A stretch of DNA of 64,000 nucleotides, from contig JAUPFV010000002.1 in assembly GCA_036936605.1 (NCBI GenBank), forward strand, positions 254,221,305 to 254,285,304. Reading direction: 5' to 3'. The stretch comes from Limnanthes douglasii subsp. nivea. Taxonomy: Eukaryota > Streptophyta > Magnoliopsida > Brassicales > Limnanthaceae. The translations under genes and the position numbers were made by a program. The notes beneath the pieces are model-generated. The model was not told the DNA's origin, did no database searches, and was given only the letters and a program-made list of their open reading frames with translations. Within the stretch, counting starts at the first letter, position 1, and the number at the start of each line of letters is the position of its first letter. Positions 46,465 through 57,769 of the stretch are shown piece by piece.

Positions 46465-46572
46465 ATAAAATAAGGAATCTAATGCGTTTATGTATGTACG
46501 AAACTACTGGAAAACGAGCCTAATTGATTCGTATAGATAAAATAAGGAGTCTAATGGGTTTATGTATATACG
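46465..46572. repeat. 36-bp direct repeat pair
   Basis: ATAAAATAAGG(A)(A/G)TCTAATG(C/G)GTTTATGTAT(G/A)TACGA occurs at 46465-46501 and 46537-46572, period 72, in the GMC2 upstream region. The rest of 46381-46956 shows no gene. Confidence 0.75.
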
Positions 46573-46956
46573 ATATGCAAGACTATAAACTATAACGCAA
46601 ATAATTTTGACATAAAACTATGCCGAGTAGTATTCCACTGATATCAACAAATGGCTAGATTGTTTGTAGTTCGGGCCAACAAGAAGGTATAAAATTTTGA
46701 TTAGACACAAGAGATAATTCTTTGAAGCGAAGAAAATTTTCAGTTTATTTTATTCAATTTTGTTGTTCCTTACCAAACAAGTAAAGAATTTTCACTGGCA
46801 AATTCTACCATATCCAAACACACCATAAGCAGAGAACAAATCTCACCAACCAAACCCACCACCAGCCACACAGAAGCTCTCCTAGTATATGACAAAAAGA
46901 AAAAAGTCATCTCTCCTTCCTCGCCAAACAATTCTCTGTGTTTCGATCCAAAGAAC

Positions 46957-48942
46957 ATGAAGCTTACACGAAACTTTTACCATTACTGGATCCCCATATT
47001 ACTCGTACTCACTGAAACTTCATTATCCTCATCTTCACAGCCTCAAGGTAAAATCTTTTGTTTTTTCGGACAAAAAATGTTCAATAGTTTTAAGAATTAG
47101 CTTTTAACTTTTGCTTTCATCATAGGAGATACTCTCCCTTACATGACTTCCGATGTCAAAGAAGTCTCAGGCAAGTCCTTTGATTACATAATAGTTGGTG
47201 GAGGCACCGCAGGCTGTCCCTTGGCTGCAACTTTGTCTGAAAAATTCAAAGTTCTGATAATCGAGCGTGGTGACTCACCTTACGGAAACCCTGTAATAGA
47301 AAAACTAAAGTTTTACGGGTTTCAACTATTACAAACAAACGAGTTTTCGTCGCCCGTGCAAGAATTTACATCGAAAGATGGAGTTAAAAACATGAGAGGG
47401 CGTATACTTGGCGGAGGATCTTCTATCAACCTCGCGTTTTATAGTAGAGCGAGTAGAGATTCGATCTATAGAGCAGGATGGGATACGGATCTTGTTGAAG
47501 ATGCTTATAAGTGGGTGGAATCAAAATTAGTCTTTAAGCCGGAACTGACAAAATGGCAATCTGCATTGAAGAATGGATTTCTCGAAGCAGGAATTCAACC
47601 GTATAATGGTTACAGCTTGGAGCATTTGAGTGGAACAAAGATAGGGAGTACGATTTACGACAGGTTCGGGAATAAACACACATCTGCTGATCTTTTGAAA
47701 GCTGGAAATCCAGACAATATCATAGTTCTACTTAATTCAACGGTAAAAAGTCTCATCTTCGATGGTGAGTTCGAGCTTTATACTTTCAGATAAATATATA
47801 AAACAGAACTGAACACATTTTCTTGTGTTGAATAACTGATTTCGTGAAGTGTCGAATCATGTCCGACCTGACCCTTTTTGTCTGATAATAAAGAAAATCA
47901 GATAAGAGCATAAAATTTATGTACAAATTCCAAGTTGGCATACAGAAATGTTGTCCAAATTGAAATCTAGTTCTGTTCCAAGGTTAAAACAAAGATATAT
48001 TGTACGAATTTAAATCCGGATCGGATAGATATTAATAGATTATAATAAAGCTGTAAAATCTGGTGATGTTGATTTCCATGTTCTTCAGACCCTGCAGGTA
48101 ATGAAAATGAAAGCAAAATAGTCCGAGGAATAAGGTTCATCAAGAGTAATGGCGACCCCGAAAAGATCTACGAAGCTTATATTAACCGACCGGGAAGTTC
48201 AAATACTGCCGGGGATGTTATACTATCAGCAGGCGCAATAGGTAGTCCTCAGATTCTACTATTAAGTGGAATCGGACCACCTAAACATCTTCACAAATTC
48301 AACATCCCTCTAAACATGAACCTAAAAGGGGTAGGAAAAGATATGCAAGACAATCCTGGAATTGCTGTTATCGTAGTAAACGAAACTCGAAACCGAAGAC
48401 CAGAACCACCTCAAGTGGCAGCAATAGCAGAAAACTCTAAGTTCATAATAGAATCAGGAATCATACCTATAAACCTCACCACAACAAGAATACGAATCTC
48501 CGCCAAAATCGCATTCCCCACATCCAAAGGTCGGCTAAAACTGAACAACACAGACCCAAGGCAAAACCCACTGGTGAAGTTCAACTACCTGGTGCAAGAA
48601 AAAGACTTGACACAATGCAAAAACGTGTTCAGTCTCCTTCAGCATGTAGCAAGAACACAAGTCATTTCTTCCTTTTTGAAAAAAAAGCATCAAGAGAAGC
48701 TGATAAAGTGCGATTTCGAGCTGATGAAGTATTGTAAGCAAAACGTGAGAACGTTTTATCACTATCATGGTGGTTGTGTCGTTGGATCTGTTGTTGATAG
48801 GGATTACAGGGTTTATGGTGTTAAGGGTTTAAGAGTTGTGGATGGTTCTACTTTTTCAGAATCACCAGGAACTAATCCTATGGCTACTCTTCTTATGCTA
48901 GGGAGGTACCAAGGGATTAAGATACTAAAGGAAAGAAAGTAA
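46957..48942 (+). CDS. GMC oxidoreductase 2, HOTHEAD/mandelonitrile-lyase-like
   Basis: Three exons, 46957-47047, 47126-47764 and 48098-48942, giving 524 residues; intron positions match GMC gene 1. The signal peptide is in exon 1 (about residues 1-27, IPILLVL core). DYIIVGGGTAG is at 50-60, the GMC second signature GAIGSPQILLLSGIGP near 287-302, the active-site HYHGG at 465-469, and GTNPMAT with Asn503 in place of the lyase His. A second acceptor AG 9 bases upstream (exon from 48089) is also in frame and would add three residues. It is highly similar to GMC1 (RGDSPYGNP, LGGxSSIN, NNTDPRQNP shared), so a tandem duplicate. An FAD-dependent extracellular oxidoreductase is likely; substrate unknown. 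The 3' end faces the RING gene 221 bp away. Confidence 0.9.
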
Positions 48943-49163
48943 TGTGGCCATTTCAATCCTAAGTCATTGTAATAATAAATTAAAACATTATGAAACAACA
49001 TATCAAAATCAAATTGAAATTCAGCATCATATTGAAATTCCAAAGAAAGAAAGGTATATGTACATTCCATTGTGTTCTTGAAACCCAAAATGAAAACAGA
49101 AAGAAAATTTTCCCTAAACCTAAAAGTGTTTCCTTGTTTTCTTGAAAGATTTTGATTCCCCTA

Positions 49164-49760
49164 TCATTGATGATGATTAGGGTTAACACCACCACTCCTC
49201 TCTTGATCGTGAACAGAATCAGAATCAGAATCCGAATCGGAATCAGAATCTCCATTACGTCTACCAATAGAAATACTAAACCAAATTTCTCTATCTCTAG
49301 CTCTATCCCTTGAAGCTTCATCGTCTCTCTTCTTTTCATCATCAACGGGCATCTTATACCTACAAACAGGACAAGAACCATGAATCCCCAACCACTTCTC
49401 GATACACTTCCCGTGAAACCTATGCTTACAAGGGACCTCTCTCGCCACGTCACCAACCACCATCTCATCAAGGCAAATCGGACACTCTTTGTCTTTTTCT
49501 CCGTCGTCGTCTTCAGCGATCTTGAAAACCGGCATGGAATCGATGGAAGCTTTAGACGCCGGTGGTTGACCGTTTTTAAGGACCGATTCAAAACTGCCAC
49601 CGGCTTCGATGACTAGCATATGTTGAGTGAAGGGGTTGACGAGGATGATTCGGTCTCTCTGTTCTTCATGATTTTGTAGCATAAGAGGTAAGAACATGAA
49701 GAGATCCCTTTGTCTTAAGAATCTATCAGTAGCAGGTCCTGATTCTTGGTTACCAGACAT
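49164..49760 (-). CDS. MPSR1: RING-H2 E3 ubiquitin ligase, MPSR1-like
   Basis: Single exon, 198 residues. The RING-H2 finger is complete: C93, C96, C111, H113, H116, C119, C130 and C133 (CPIC, CKHRFHGKC, CPVC), with the E2-contacting Trp in EKWL. The amino part contains RIILVNPFTQHMLVIE and KNGQPPASKASIDSMP, characteristic of the BTL/RZF-like group that includes Arabidopsis At1g26800 (MPSR1, a cytosolic ligase for misfolded proteins), recalled from memory. The C-terminus has a Ser-Asp repeat (about residues 171-184) from GATTC-type codon repetition. No signal peptide or membrane segment. It would act with an E2 to ubiquitinate target proteins. Plus-strand ORFs over it are shadows. Confidence 0.85.
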   Translation of the reverse strand: MSGNQESGPATDRFLRQRDLFMFLPLMLQNHEEQRDRIILVNPFTQHMLVIEAGGSFESVLKNGQPPASKASIDSMPVFKIAEDDDGEKDKECPICLDEMVVGDVAREVPCKHRFHGKCIEKWLGIHGSCPVCRYKMPVDDEKKRDDEASRDRARDREIWFSISIGRRNGDSDSDSDSDSDSVHDQERSGGVNPNHHQ

Positions 49761-49871
49761 GATCGGCTTAAGGGTTTTTTCTTAAGAAACGATCTGATCT
49801 TCTATCACTTTTGTTTTTGTTTTTTTGTTTGAATGAAGAAGAAATAATTCTTGAAAAAGAGGGGATAAAGG

Positions 49872-49880
49872 TTTAAATAA
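49872..49880 (-). promoter_or_regulatory. Possible TATA box of the RING gene
   Basis: On the minus strand the sequence reads TTATTTAAA about 112 bp upstream of the ATG at 49760. Confidence 0.35.
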
Positions 49881-50021
49881 GTGAGAAGATATTAAGAGAT
49901 AAGACCGCCGGCAGGAACTAGGAAGGTGGTAGAAGGATCTGGAATATAGTAGTAAGTTCGTTTTTGAATTACGTGGCCCGTTTAATATTTCTTGTGTCTC
50001 TTCGTGATTTGGACGAACCAT

Positions 50022-51095
50022 TATATCTTTTATTGGTCGTTTAGTCGGTAGATATTTTTATGGGTTTTTATTATGTAAAAGACTAATTTTTATTTTGATC
50101 TGATTACTAAGTTATATGATTTTTTAATTGATATACACGTGGCTGTATAATTTTTTATTGGTTGTTTTATTTATAATTTTTATCCCGATAGTTTTCAAAT
50201 AATATTATTGTTTTTTTTTCGTTTTTTTGTTGTATATCTTTTTTTATGTTCAATCTTTTAAAAAGCTACTGCGATTTAATTCTTTTTCATAGATTTTTTT
50301 CATTTTTTTATTATTTATCCAAAAAAAAAATTCGCATTTAGAAATTTGAAATTCAAAATTCAAAATTTGTTACATTTTCAAAATCAATAGAAAAACTGAG
50401 AATATAAAATTAAGTTGAATTCAAAATTTATTAAACGATAGTATAAAATCAAATTGGATTCAAAATTTATGTTTTTAAAAAAATTGACTCGTTTCCAAAT
50501 CAAATAAAAAAATTGAGAATATGAATTAGATTAGAAAATAATTCAAATCAAACATGTAAAACAATAAATTATTAAATATGTTACAATGAAAAAAAAAAAA
50601 TTATTTACTTTAAAAAGAATCAAAATCTTTAATATATATGTATTAAAGATTTTGTGCCTGTAAGGCCTAAAACTAACTTCTCTTAAGTAAAATTCTATCT
50701 ACCATGCTTGAGATTTCAAATATTTACTTATAATATTGTTTAAAGAATAAAATCTAATCCATCCTACCTTATTTGAGATTCATCAAAATTTGAACTATTT
50801 TAACTAAAATACTAAAAAAAATATTGACATGTTTTACTTTTATTCTTAATAAAACATAACCTGCACAAACCATATTTCATAATATTTTGGACAAACTTGT
50901 TCTAATATAAAAAAATATTTTTTAATACATTAAAAAAAATCAAGATATTTTTTAATACATTAAAAAATCATGATAGTTTTAAAAAAAAATCTATCATCTC
51001 CTACCTAAAATCTAACATACTTTCAATTAAAATCATATAAAATTTAATCTAATTTATTTAAAATTGAATCTAACTTGACTTAAAGTTTCACAAAA

Positions 51096-51153
<58 letters not shown>

Positions 51154-51651
51154 TAAACAAAATAATATTTCATAAAAAAAATGAACAAATTGGTTACAAT
51201 AAAATAAACCAAATTTTTTTAAGAATATCTAACATTACATAAAATATAATTTTCTTTAACTAAAATCTTATAAAATCGCTAGAATTTTCATAAAATATAA
51301 CATACCTTAACTAAAACGATATTCAAACATATGCTAAAAAACATGGCAAATCTCATGTGTTTGCGATTTGTCTCAAGTTCGTCCCAATCTTTCATTTTTG
51401 TAATTAACGGGTCTCTAGTATTATAAAAAAAATGCAACAAATGAGTCTTTTACCTCATCCTTTTTCGATCTATTTTTACCCGTACAGTAGTTAATTAAAA
51501 ATAATAATTTTTATTATTTAAATAGTTGTATTATCTAACTCGGTCCACTCACGTAGATGGGTAACTAACTAAAAAATTAATTTTTATTATTTAAATAGTT
51601 GTATTATCCAACTGGTCCACTCAATAACTTAATCGTGTTGATTTCATAGCA
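50022..51651. other. Long AT-rich intergenic region
   Basis: No gene seen. It contains a duplicated ATATTTTTTAATACATTAAA motif (50914-50976), a (TA)n array, and a roughly 45-bp segment (AATTTTTATTATTTAAATAG...) at 51508-51552 repeated at 51579-51625. Confidence 0.6.
51101..51150. repeat. (TA)25 microsatellite
   Basis: Perfect run of 25 TA units. Confidence 0.95.
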
Positions 51652-51666
51652 CAATCTATTTTAATT

Positions 51667-51886
51667 TCCTCCAAGAGGGTAGCCGAGTTGATTGATCAAC
51701 GCATTGTTGTGACCAAAGGTTATGAGTTCGAGTTCATCTACATACACTTTCTTGGCTGAGCCTATCACCTTGTGTGGTTTACCTTCTGGCGTTTATTTAC
51801 AGGCTATTGCCTCAGACTGAGGGTTTACCCTGTGCGCACTCATTGCACTCTGAGTAGCGGCTGCTGGTTCCATCCGAGAAAAAAAA
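51667..51886 (+). mobile_element. tRNA-derived SINE, full length with target duplication
   Basis: Box A-like GTAGCCGAGTTG and box B-like GAGTTCGAGTTC in the head, the family body, and an A-tail. It is flanked by 15-bp direct repeats CAATC(T/C)ATTTTAATT at 51652-51666 and 51887-51901 (one mismatch), the signature of target-primed insertion. Confidence 0.9.
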
Positions 51887-51901
51887 CAATCCATTTTAAT
51901 T

Positions 51902-53200
51902 ATAAAAAAAAAACAAATCAACTTTAGTAAGTTATAATCCCCCACTATCGAGCTCATGTTATTCTTTGTATTGTATTCATATATATATATATACCGTCAA
52001 AATATTCCCTCCTAATCGATGTGGGGTTATGTAGCTTATTGAACAATTGTCTCTCTCGTGGTTCAAGCTCTTCCTCGTATTTTTTTATGATATCAACTCA
52101 GGTGCAAACATGGATGATGTATTTATTTCGCGACACACTTATATAGAATGTCTAAATCAACTAATTGAGTTTCTCATCCAAGGTTCTCTATGCAATTTTA
52201 TTTTAATCAATTTTTGTTACATTAATAGATATATGTTGCTCTAATTTTTTATACCTAACATACTTACGCGTAAATATATTTGCTATCTTACTTGATTTTA
52301 CTAAACTTTAGCAAAAGTCGTTTGGTGGTGTATATGCGGATCCATCTTGGACTTCACAAATAATAAATGCTGCGATTAATAAAAACATGAGGTGAATGTT
52401 AAAGCATAAGTTTCCATATTTATTTATTGATTCATATATTTGTTAAAGTCTAACTTGAATTTTAGGTTTTCTAGTCTATTAGGAACTCACAAAATTGGAC
52501 ATGAACGAGCTATTCAAGCCTAGAATGGCTGAATTTCGGAAATTATACGGTTTTCAGGATAAACTCCCAATAGAGAGATTTAAAGAAAAACTCACCTTCG
52601 TACTGTTGTCATTATGGAGTTATTTGACGAAGTTAAAAAGCTGAAATAATAGGTTTCTGAAGCTAAAAAGTTACATAGATATGTAAGTATGTTTGCTCTC
52701 AACGATAGATTAAAAGAAGGATTGATCATTAATATTATAAGATAATTAACAAATTTTAATTGATTTCAGAAAATACGTTTGCCTTTTTGTGCAAAAAATT
52801 TTAAAAAGCAAATTTTGGAGGCCAGCTCATAGAATCACACTAACTAATAAGATTATAAATTATAATGTCATTACTCATTAAATCTCAGCCTATAAAACAA
52901 GTTATTGGATATACTTGGACCCGAATAAAAATTATATATGCTTTAGGTATAGGTTGTAAATAACAAAGACTACTGAACCAAAGCTCAATGTTGGAAAACA
53001 CATGTTATAATTACTTTTGGATCTTAAGATGAGTCGCTTTGTCAATTTTTGTGATGCGGGTGGGGTAATAGCGAGATAAAATTAAACTTCAAATATTGAT
53101 ATAAGAAATTTAAAGCCCGTAAGGTGTTTGTTAAAAGTCCTATACCAAAACTCAAATCATCTCTTCAATTTGCTTCTGGGTTTTCTCTGGCCACTTTGGT
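51902..53200. other. Intergenic, possible exon-like scraps
   Basis: Short in-frame pieces such as MDDVFISRHTYIECLNQLIEF (52107 onwards) and SFGGVYADPSWTSQIINAAIN (about 52322-52384) are followed by GT or preceded by AG and could be old exons, but I recognise no family. The 5' UTR and promoter of the uL18 gene occupy the last 100 bases or so. Confidence 0.3.
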
Positions 53201-53969
53201 ATGGTTACCCTTACATTAACATTCAAGGGTTGTGATGTTTTCGGGACATTCTTCAAGCCCTTCAACAATCTCCTCCCGTTGCGAAATAAAAGTACGTTTT
53301 ACTTAGCATAATCATGTTTCAGGGTTTCATTCCTTCAGCTCATGTAAAGTATTAATGCTTCTGTTCTTTTAAATATAGATTCTGTTTTGCCACTAGCGGT
53401 TAAAGCAAGAGGAAGAACAAGAACAGAAAGCCCAAAAACCCTGAACAGAAGGGTACGAAGAAAGGTATATCTTCATTTTACCGTAGTAATCCAATCAACA
53501 ATACATCGCATTTTAGCTCTTTAATTTCATCATTCTTATTAGACAAGATTTTGTTTATAATGTTCTTTAACCAGTTTAATGGCACACCTTCGAAACCGAG
53601 GCTTTCAGTTTTCTGTTCAGACAAACAGCTATATGCTATGCTTGTAGATGACCAGAACAAGAAGTGTTTGTTCTATGGAAGCACTCTTCAAACTTCTATT
53701 CGGGGGGATCCGCCTTGTTCCAAAATCGTAAGCAAAAGGCATCCCTTTTAAACAAAAATGACCAATCTCGTAAATTTCTCCTGGAATTAACTTGTCGTTA
53801 TTTTTGTGTATAGGAAGCGGCGAAACGTGTTGGTGAAGAGCTCGTCAAAGTTTCTGTTGATTTGAACATCAATGAAATATCAAATTATGACCGCAATGGA
53901 TTGGCTCGCGGCGAAAGAATGCAGGCTTTTGAGATTGCTGTTGCTCAACATGGTTTTCTGCCGCGATAG
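53201..53969 (+). CDS. Organellar-type ribosomal protein uL18 (L18p/L5e family)
   Basis: Four exons, 53201-53291, 53379-53464, 53575-53727 and 53814-53969, with GT-AG borders and consistent phases; 161 residues. Exons 1-2 encode a basic, Ser/Arg-rich, acid-poor N-terminus suited to an organellar transit peptide. Exon 3 carries the L18 core NGTPSKPRLSVFCSDKQLYAMLVDD, and exon 4 reads EAAKRVGEELVK, then YDRNGLARGERMQAFEIAVAQHGFLPR, equivalent to the bacterial L18 YHGR-ALA-REHGL end. Bacterial L18 binds 5S rRNA in the large subunit; a plastid or mitochondrial role here is inferred. No exon is long enough to stand out alone. It is convergent with the galactosyltransferase gene, 513 bp apart. Confidence 0.85.
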
Positions 53970-54482
53970 AATATTTTCTTTTTCAGTTGTGCTGAAAAAA
54001 TTGGTGAAGGTTCTTAGTTTATCTGCTAAAATATGCTTAGGAAATGTACAGCTTTCAAACTAGTTGTAACATTATATTATGAAGTTAGTTGCCAGTATCA
54101 AACAAACTCTCTTTTCTTATGACTGAGTGCTATGTAAAAAAAAAGAACAAAATTAAACTCTATCCATCAAACTGACCAAAATCTGATACTTCTGAAGAAT
54201 CCAGAAAATGAGATTGTGGCATCATTGGCTTTTCTTGGCAACGAACCGGTAAAGGAACAAAATTCCACTAGCTATGAAATTATTAGTTACATTTACCAAA
54301 AGAATACACCCCTTGCAACCTAGAAGAAAGAGAAGAACTCTATTCTGCAAGAACTTTCTACAGCTTCAATCTCTACTCGATCAAAAACCTATTCGGTACT
54401 TTACCACGTCATATTCCACATTCCAAATTTTACCACGTCAGCATGTAGCAAGCCTATGACCTATTTGAAGTTAATGTTGTGC

Positions 54483-57400
54483 TTATCGATCACCACAGCA
54501 AGTCGCACGTTTTGTCTCCGTAAGCTTCTGCCATAGGCACATCATCTCCCTAGGACTTTGGTAGTGAGCAACAACATAGCCATCCTTACATCCATCATTA
54601 TACACCCTTTCTTCCTTTTCGTACCTAACTTTTAAACCATGTTTCTGCATATCTGCGATCCAAATGCCCATCGCCACATCTTCTAGCTTAAACATCTGCA
54701 AATCGTATCATCAAAACATTTTTGTTTGAGCTATCTAGATGTTGAGTTACTATAAGTGAAACAAGAACTTATTCAACAAATTTTCTATGCCAATTGCACT
54801 AGAGGAAAGACAGTCAGTCCAGTATGATGATAACTAAGATAGTACAATAGATGCAATGCTACCTTAAGACTCCCTTTCTTGTGGCCTTTGTAAACTGCTT
54901 TCGCAATGTCATAGGACACAACATAACCGGGACCATGCGCCCAGGGAGGATAAGACTCTTCCGGCCATTCCTGTTGTAGTGCATATATTTAGTAATTTGA
55001 TAAAGAAATAAAAATGAGTAAAAAATTATACATCTAAAGGAAACTGAAACGGGACTTAAAGAGAGTAAATCTGAAGTTAACATAGTACTGCAGATTGTAC
55101 AATCATACATCCTGAGGTAATTTCATGCGTTAATACTAAACAGCAAACTATTCTTCCCAAGTACATGCACTGGTACTAAACTGCCAGCCTGGATCATTAC
55201 TGATGGATTCTGTAACATGTAAACACATGAATTCTCTTATGTTTTTTTCTTTAGAATGAATAGCCTTTGACATGATACTTGAGCCATACCATGGTCCTCT
55301 TTTTTTGTTTCATTTTTTTTTTGTCAGGAAAAATAACTGTTAGAAGCAAACCAGTCTCTTGTAACCACATTGGCACCACCGATGACGGTCTTTGTATGTA
55401 ACCCATCGTCAGATAGATATGCTGATATTAATGATTACCAAATGAAAAACTAACCCCAGTGCATCTTAACTAAGTAGTATGAAGAGTTTATTACCTCAGG
55501 ACTAATATACCACTTGCTTTCGGGGTTCCGAATAGGTTGTGATTCTGAGTCTATAAGCCCATACAGCAAACCGTGCGTCACATTAATCCTATCTAAGGAA
55601 GTTAATACTTCATCCACGCGTACGAATGCATCATCATCTGTCTTCATGACAAACTTTGCTGATACAACCTCTGTCTGTCGAAGAAATGATGTCAGTGAGG
55701 CGACGACACGAGTCTCCTTCATTATAAGAAAATAAAGTAGATTACCCCAAAGATGCAAATAGCTAAGGTTTTCCAGGTGATGAGGCTGTAGTAGTCAACA
55801 AAAGGCATTAACTGAATGTCTCCATATGTCCGTGCTTCATTCCATAGTTCCTGATTTACTATTTGATTCTTTTGCTGCAGTACACAAAAGTTAAATTAGA
55901 ATACTAATTAAACACATTGGAGTAATTTCAGAATTAGTAGTCTAAGTCCCCTGAAAATTAACAGAAAGAAGTTTTTAACTTGAACCGGACAGCTGAAGAG
56001 AGTTAAAAATCAAATCAAAGGCAAAACTCACCAGACCAACAAAAAATCGCACTGCAACTGCCCCTGACCGCACAGCAGAATACTGCATCCATGTCCTTCT
56101 AACTGCCATCCTTCTTTTGAAATTGTTTGTAGTTGAAAATACACCAATAAATAGATCTCGTGATATTTGAGGGAGAAGAGGAGGTGCTCTTAAAGCCTCT
56201 AAATTAACCACGTGCTCTGATACCTCAGCCGTGGGTAAACCACTAGCAAGCACAGATATTAGTTTAATGTCCCCCAAAATCCGTATTTCACCAACAAGCC
56301 ATGGTTCTAATGTCTGAACATACCAATTTGAACAATAAAAAAAATTAAATTAGCTTCTAATACAAGCTAAATATATATTTAAAAAATAGTAGAAGCCTCT
56401 GAAAGAATGCAATTACTTCGCGAAAAGCAAAGGATGTTATATGCTTCCCATCAACAGTCATATGAATGCCTTCTGATCCCACTCTAAGTGTTGCAACAGA
56501 TGGGTACCCTTGCTTAAATGGAAAATATTTCTTTGGTTTTGATCTTTCAACTGCAACAGGAGACCTTCGTGAAGTATTGAAACGCATCATATCCTTACCT
56601 ACCATCTTGTTGCACTGATCCAGCTCATCCACTGCATAGGAAACACGTCAAATTTAACAAGATGTAGAATGCATCAAAATGACAAGCCTAAATGTCACGC
56701 AAACATATTTAATAATATTAAGGAAATTCAAACAGAATTACAACAGAAATTAGATCAACTCTTGAAGGTGGATAGGTAAACTTAAAACAAAGTCACAGGT
56801 AATGTTACTCAGGAGAATTTACAGAATAAAGCTGTAGAGCTTATCTTCTTTGAGTATGCAAGGGCGTTGCAAAATCAAGAGCTCTAGAAATAATTATTTT
56901 CGTAAGAATAAGCAGTGTAGAGTCTGGAATAAAATGTGATTCTAATATGAAAATATGGCCAACTGCAGTAAATCATTTTAACAGTGCTTTAGAATAGCCA
57001 TTCAGCAACCTAACTTTACTTTACCTTTCTTGTTATCATCAGAAGGGGATGGACAACGTTCCTCTTCGCCCCAATCATGAGCTATAGTCCAAGTATTTTG
57101 AACAATTACAGGGTCCTCAGTTATCTTATCACCAAGTAGCCTGACATTGTAGTGCAAGACAACGGGTGGATCAGGCTCCCCTGGCAGGGGTTCACCGGAT
57201 AGATCAACACGAAAATTACCAAGAAGACCATTTGGAATGCCAATAATTGTTATAGATGAACCCTGAGTGAGACCACAAGGAATCCGCAACTTAAAACCGC
57301 TCCCAAGTTCTGTAGCATTCATTATGTTAAGAAATTGGGGACATTCATTCCCAGCAGAACTATCATTTTTATGACCGAGTTTCTCCTCTTTAACTGAGGC

Positions 57401-57769
57401 CATAAGACTATCCCATACGCCTGCAGCCTCCTTTATGGCCTCAATGCCATTTGGTAAACCCTGAGCATTAGCAATTAAGTTTTTCAAAAAATTCCAAGTC
57501 CGCATAGAATGTTGCTCCTCAATAGTAATATTTCTCGAAGCAAAAAGACTAAAGACTATGGAATCCATAGAAATGACTAGCGAAGTATTTTCTGAACTAT
57601 GCATAGCATTTGGATCCGTGATTTGCAACCATTCAAGAGGATTACTACTGTTAGAAGCGAAAGGAGCCGTCAAGTAGCCTTGCCCAATGGGATTTTTCAG
57701 CACGCAATATCTAAGAACTAGCAACGTAAACAAGGAAGTAATCAGAAGACCACCATACCATTTCTTCAT
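54483..57769 (-). CDS. GALT1: Beta-1,3-galactosyltransferase with galectin domain (GT31), GALT1-like
   Basis: Seven coding exons on the minus strand: 57025-57769, 56417-56631, 56032-56313, 55746-55874, 55495-55674, 54863-54970 and 54483-54695; phases agree and give 623 residues. Type II membrane anchor at about residues 7-23 ([14 protein letters not shown]). A galectin domain spans about 160-335 ([41 protein letters not shown]). The GT31 catalytic domain starts near [20 protein letters not shown]; the metal-binding Asp triad is D470-D472 ([13 protein letters not shown]), followed by [10 protein letters not shown] and LEDVAMGIW. Arabidopsis GALT1 (At1g26810, 643 residues from memory) adds beta-1,3-galactose to N-glycans for the Lewis a epitope in the Golgi; the same role is inferred. 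Full length, no damage. Confidence 0.92.

Noticed and set aside
48980..49616. ORFs of 206, 78 and 71 codons overlapping the RING gene
   Set aside because: They overlap the RING gene in other frames. The RING-H2 frame has all eight zinc ligands and a natural start and stop.
55514..55735. 73-codon plus ORF
   Set aside because: Shadow of exon 5 of the galactosyltransferase, which holds the DDD motif.
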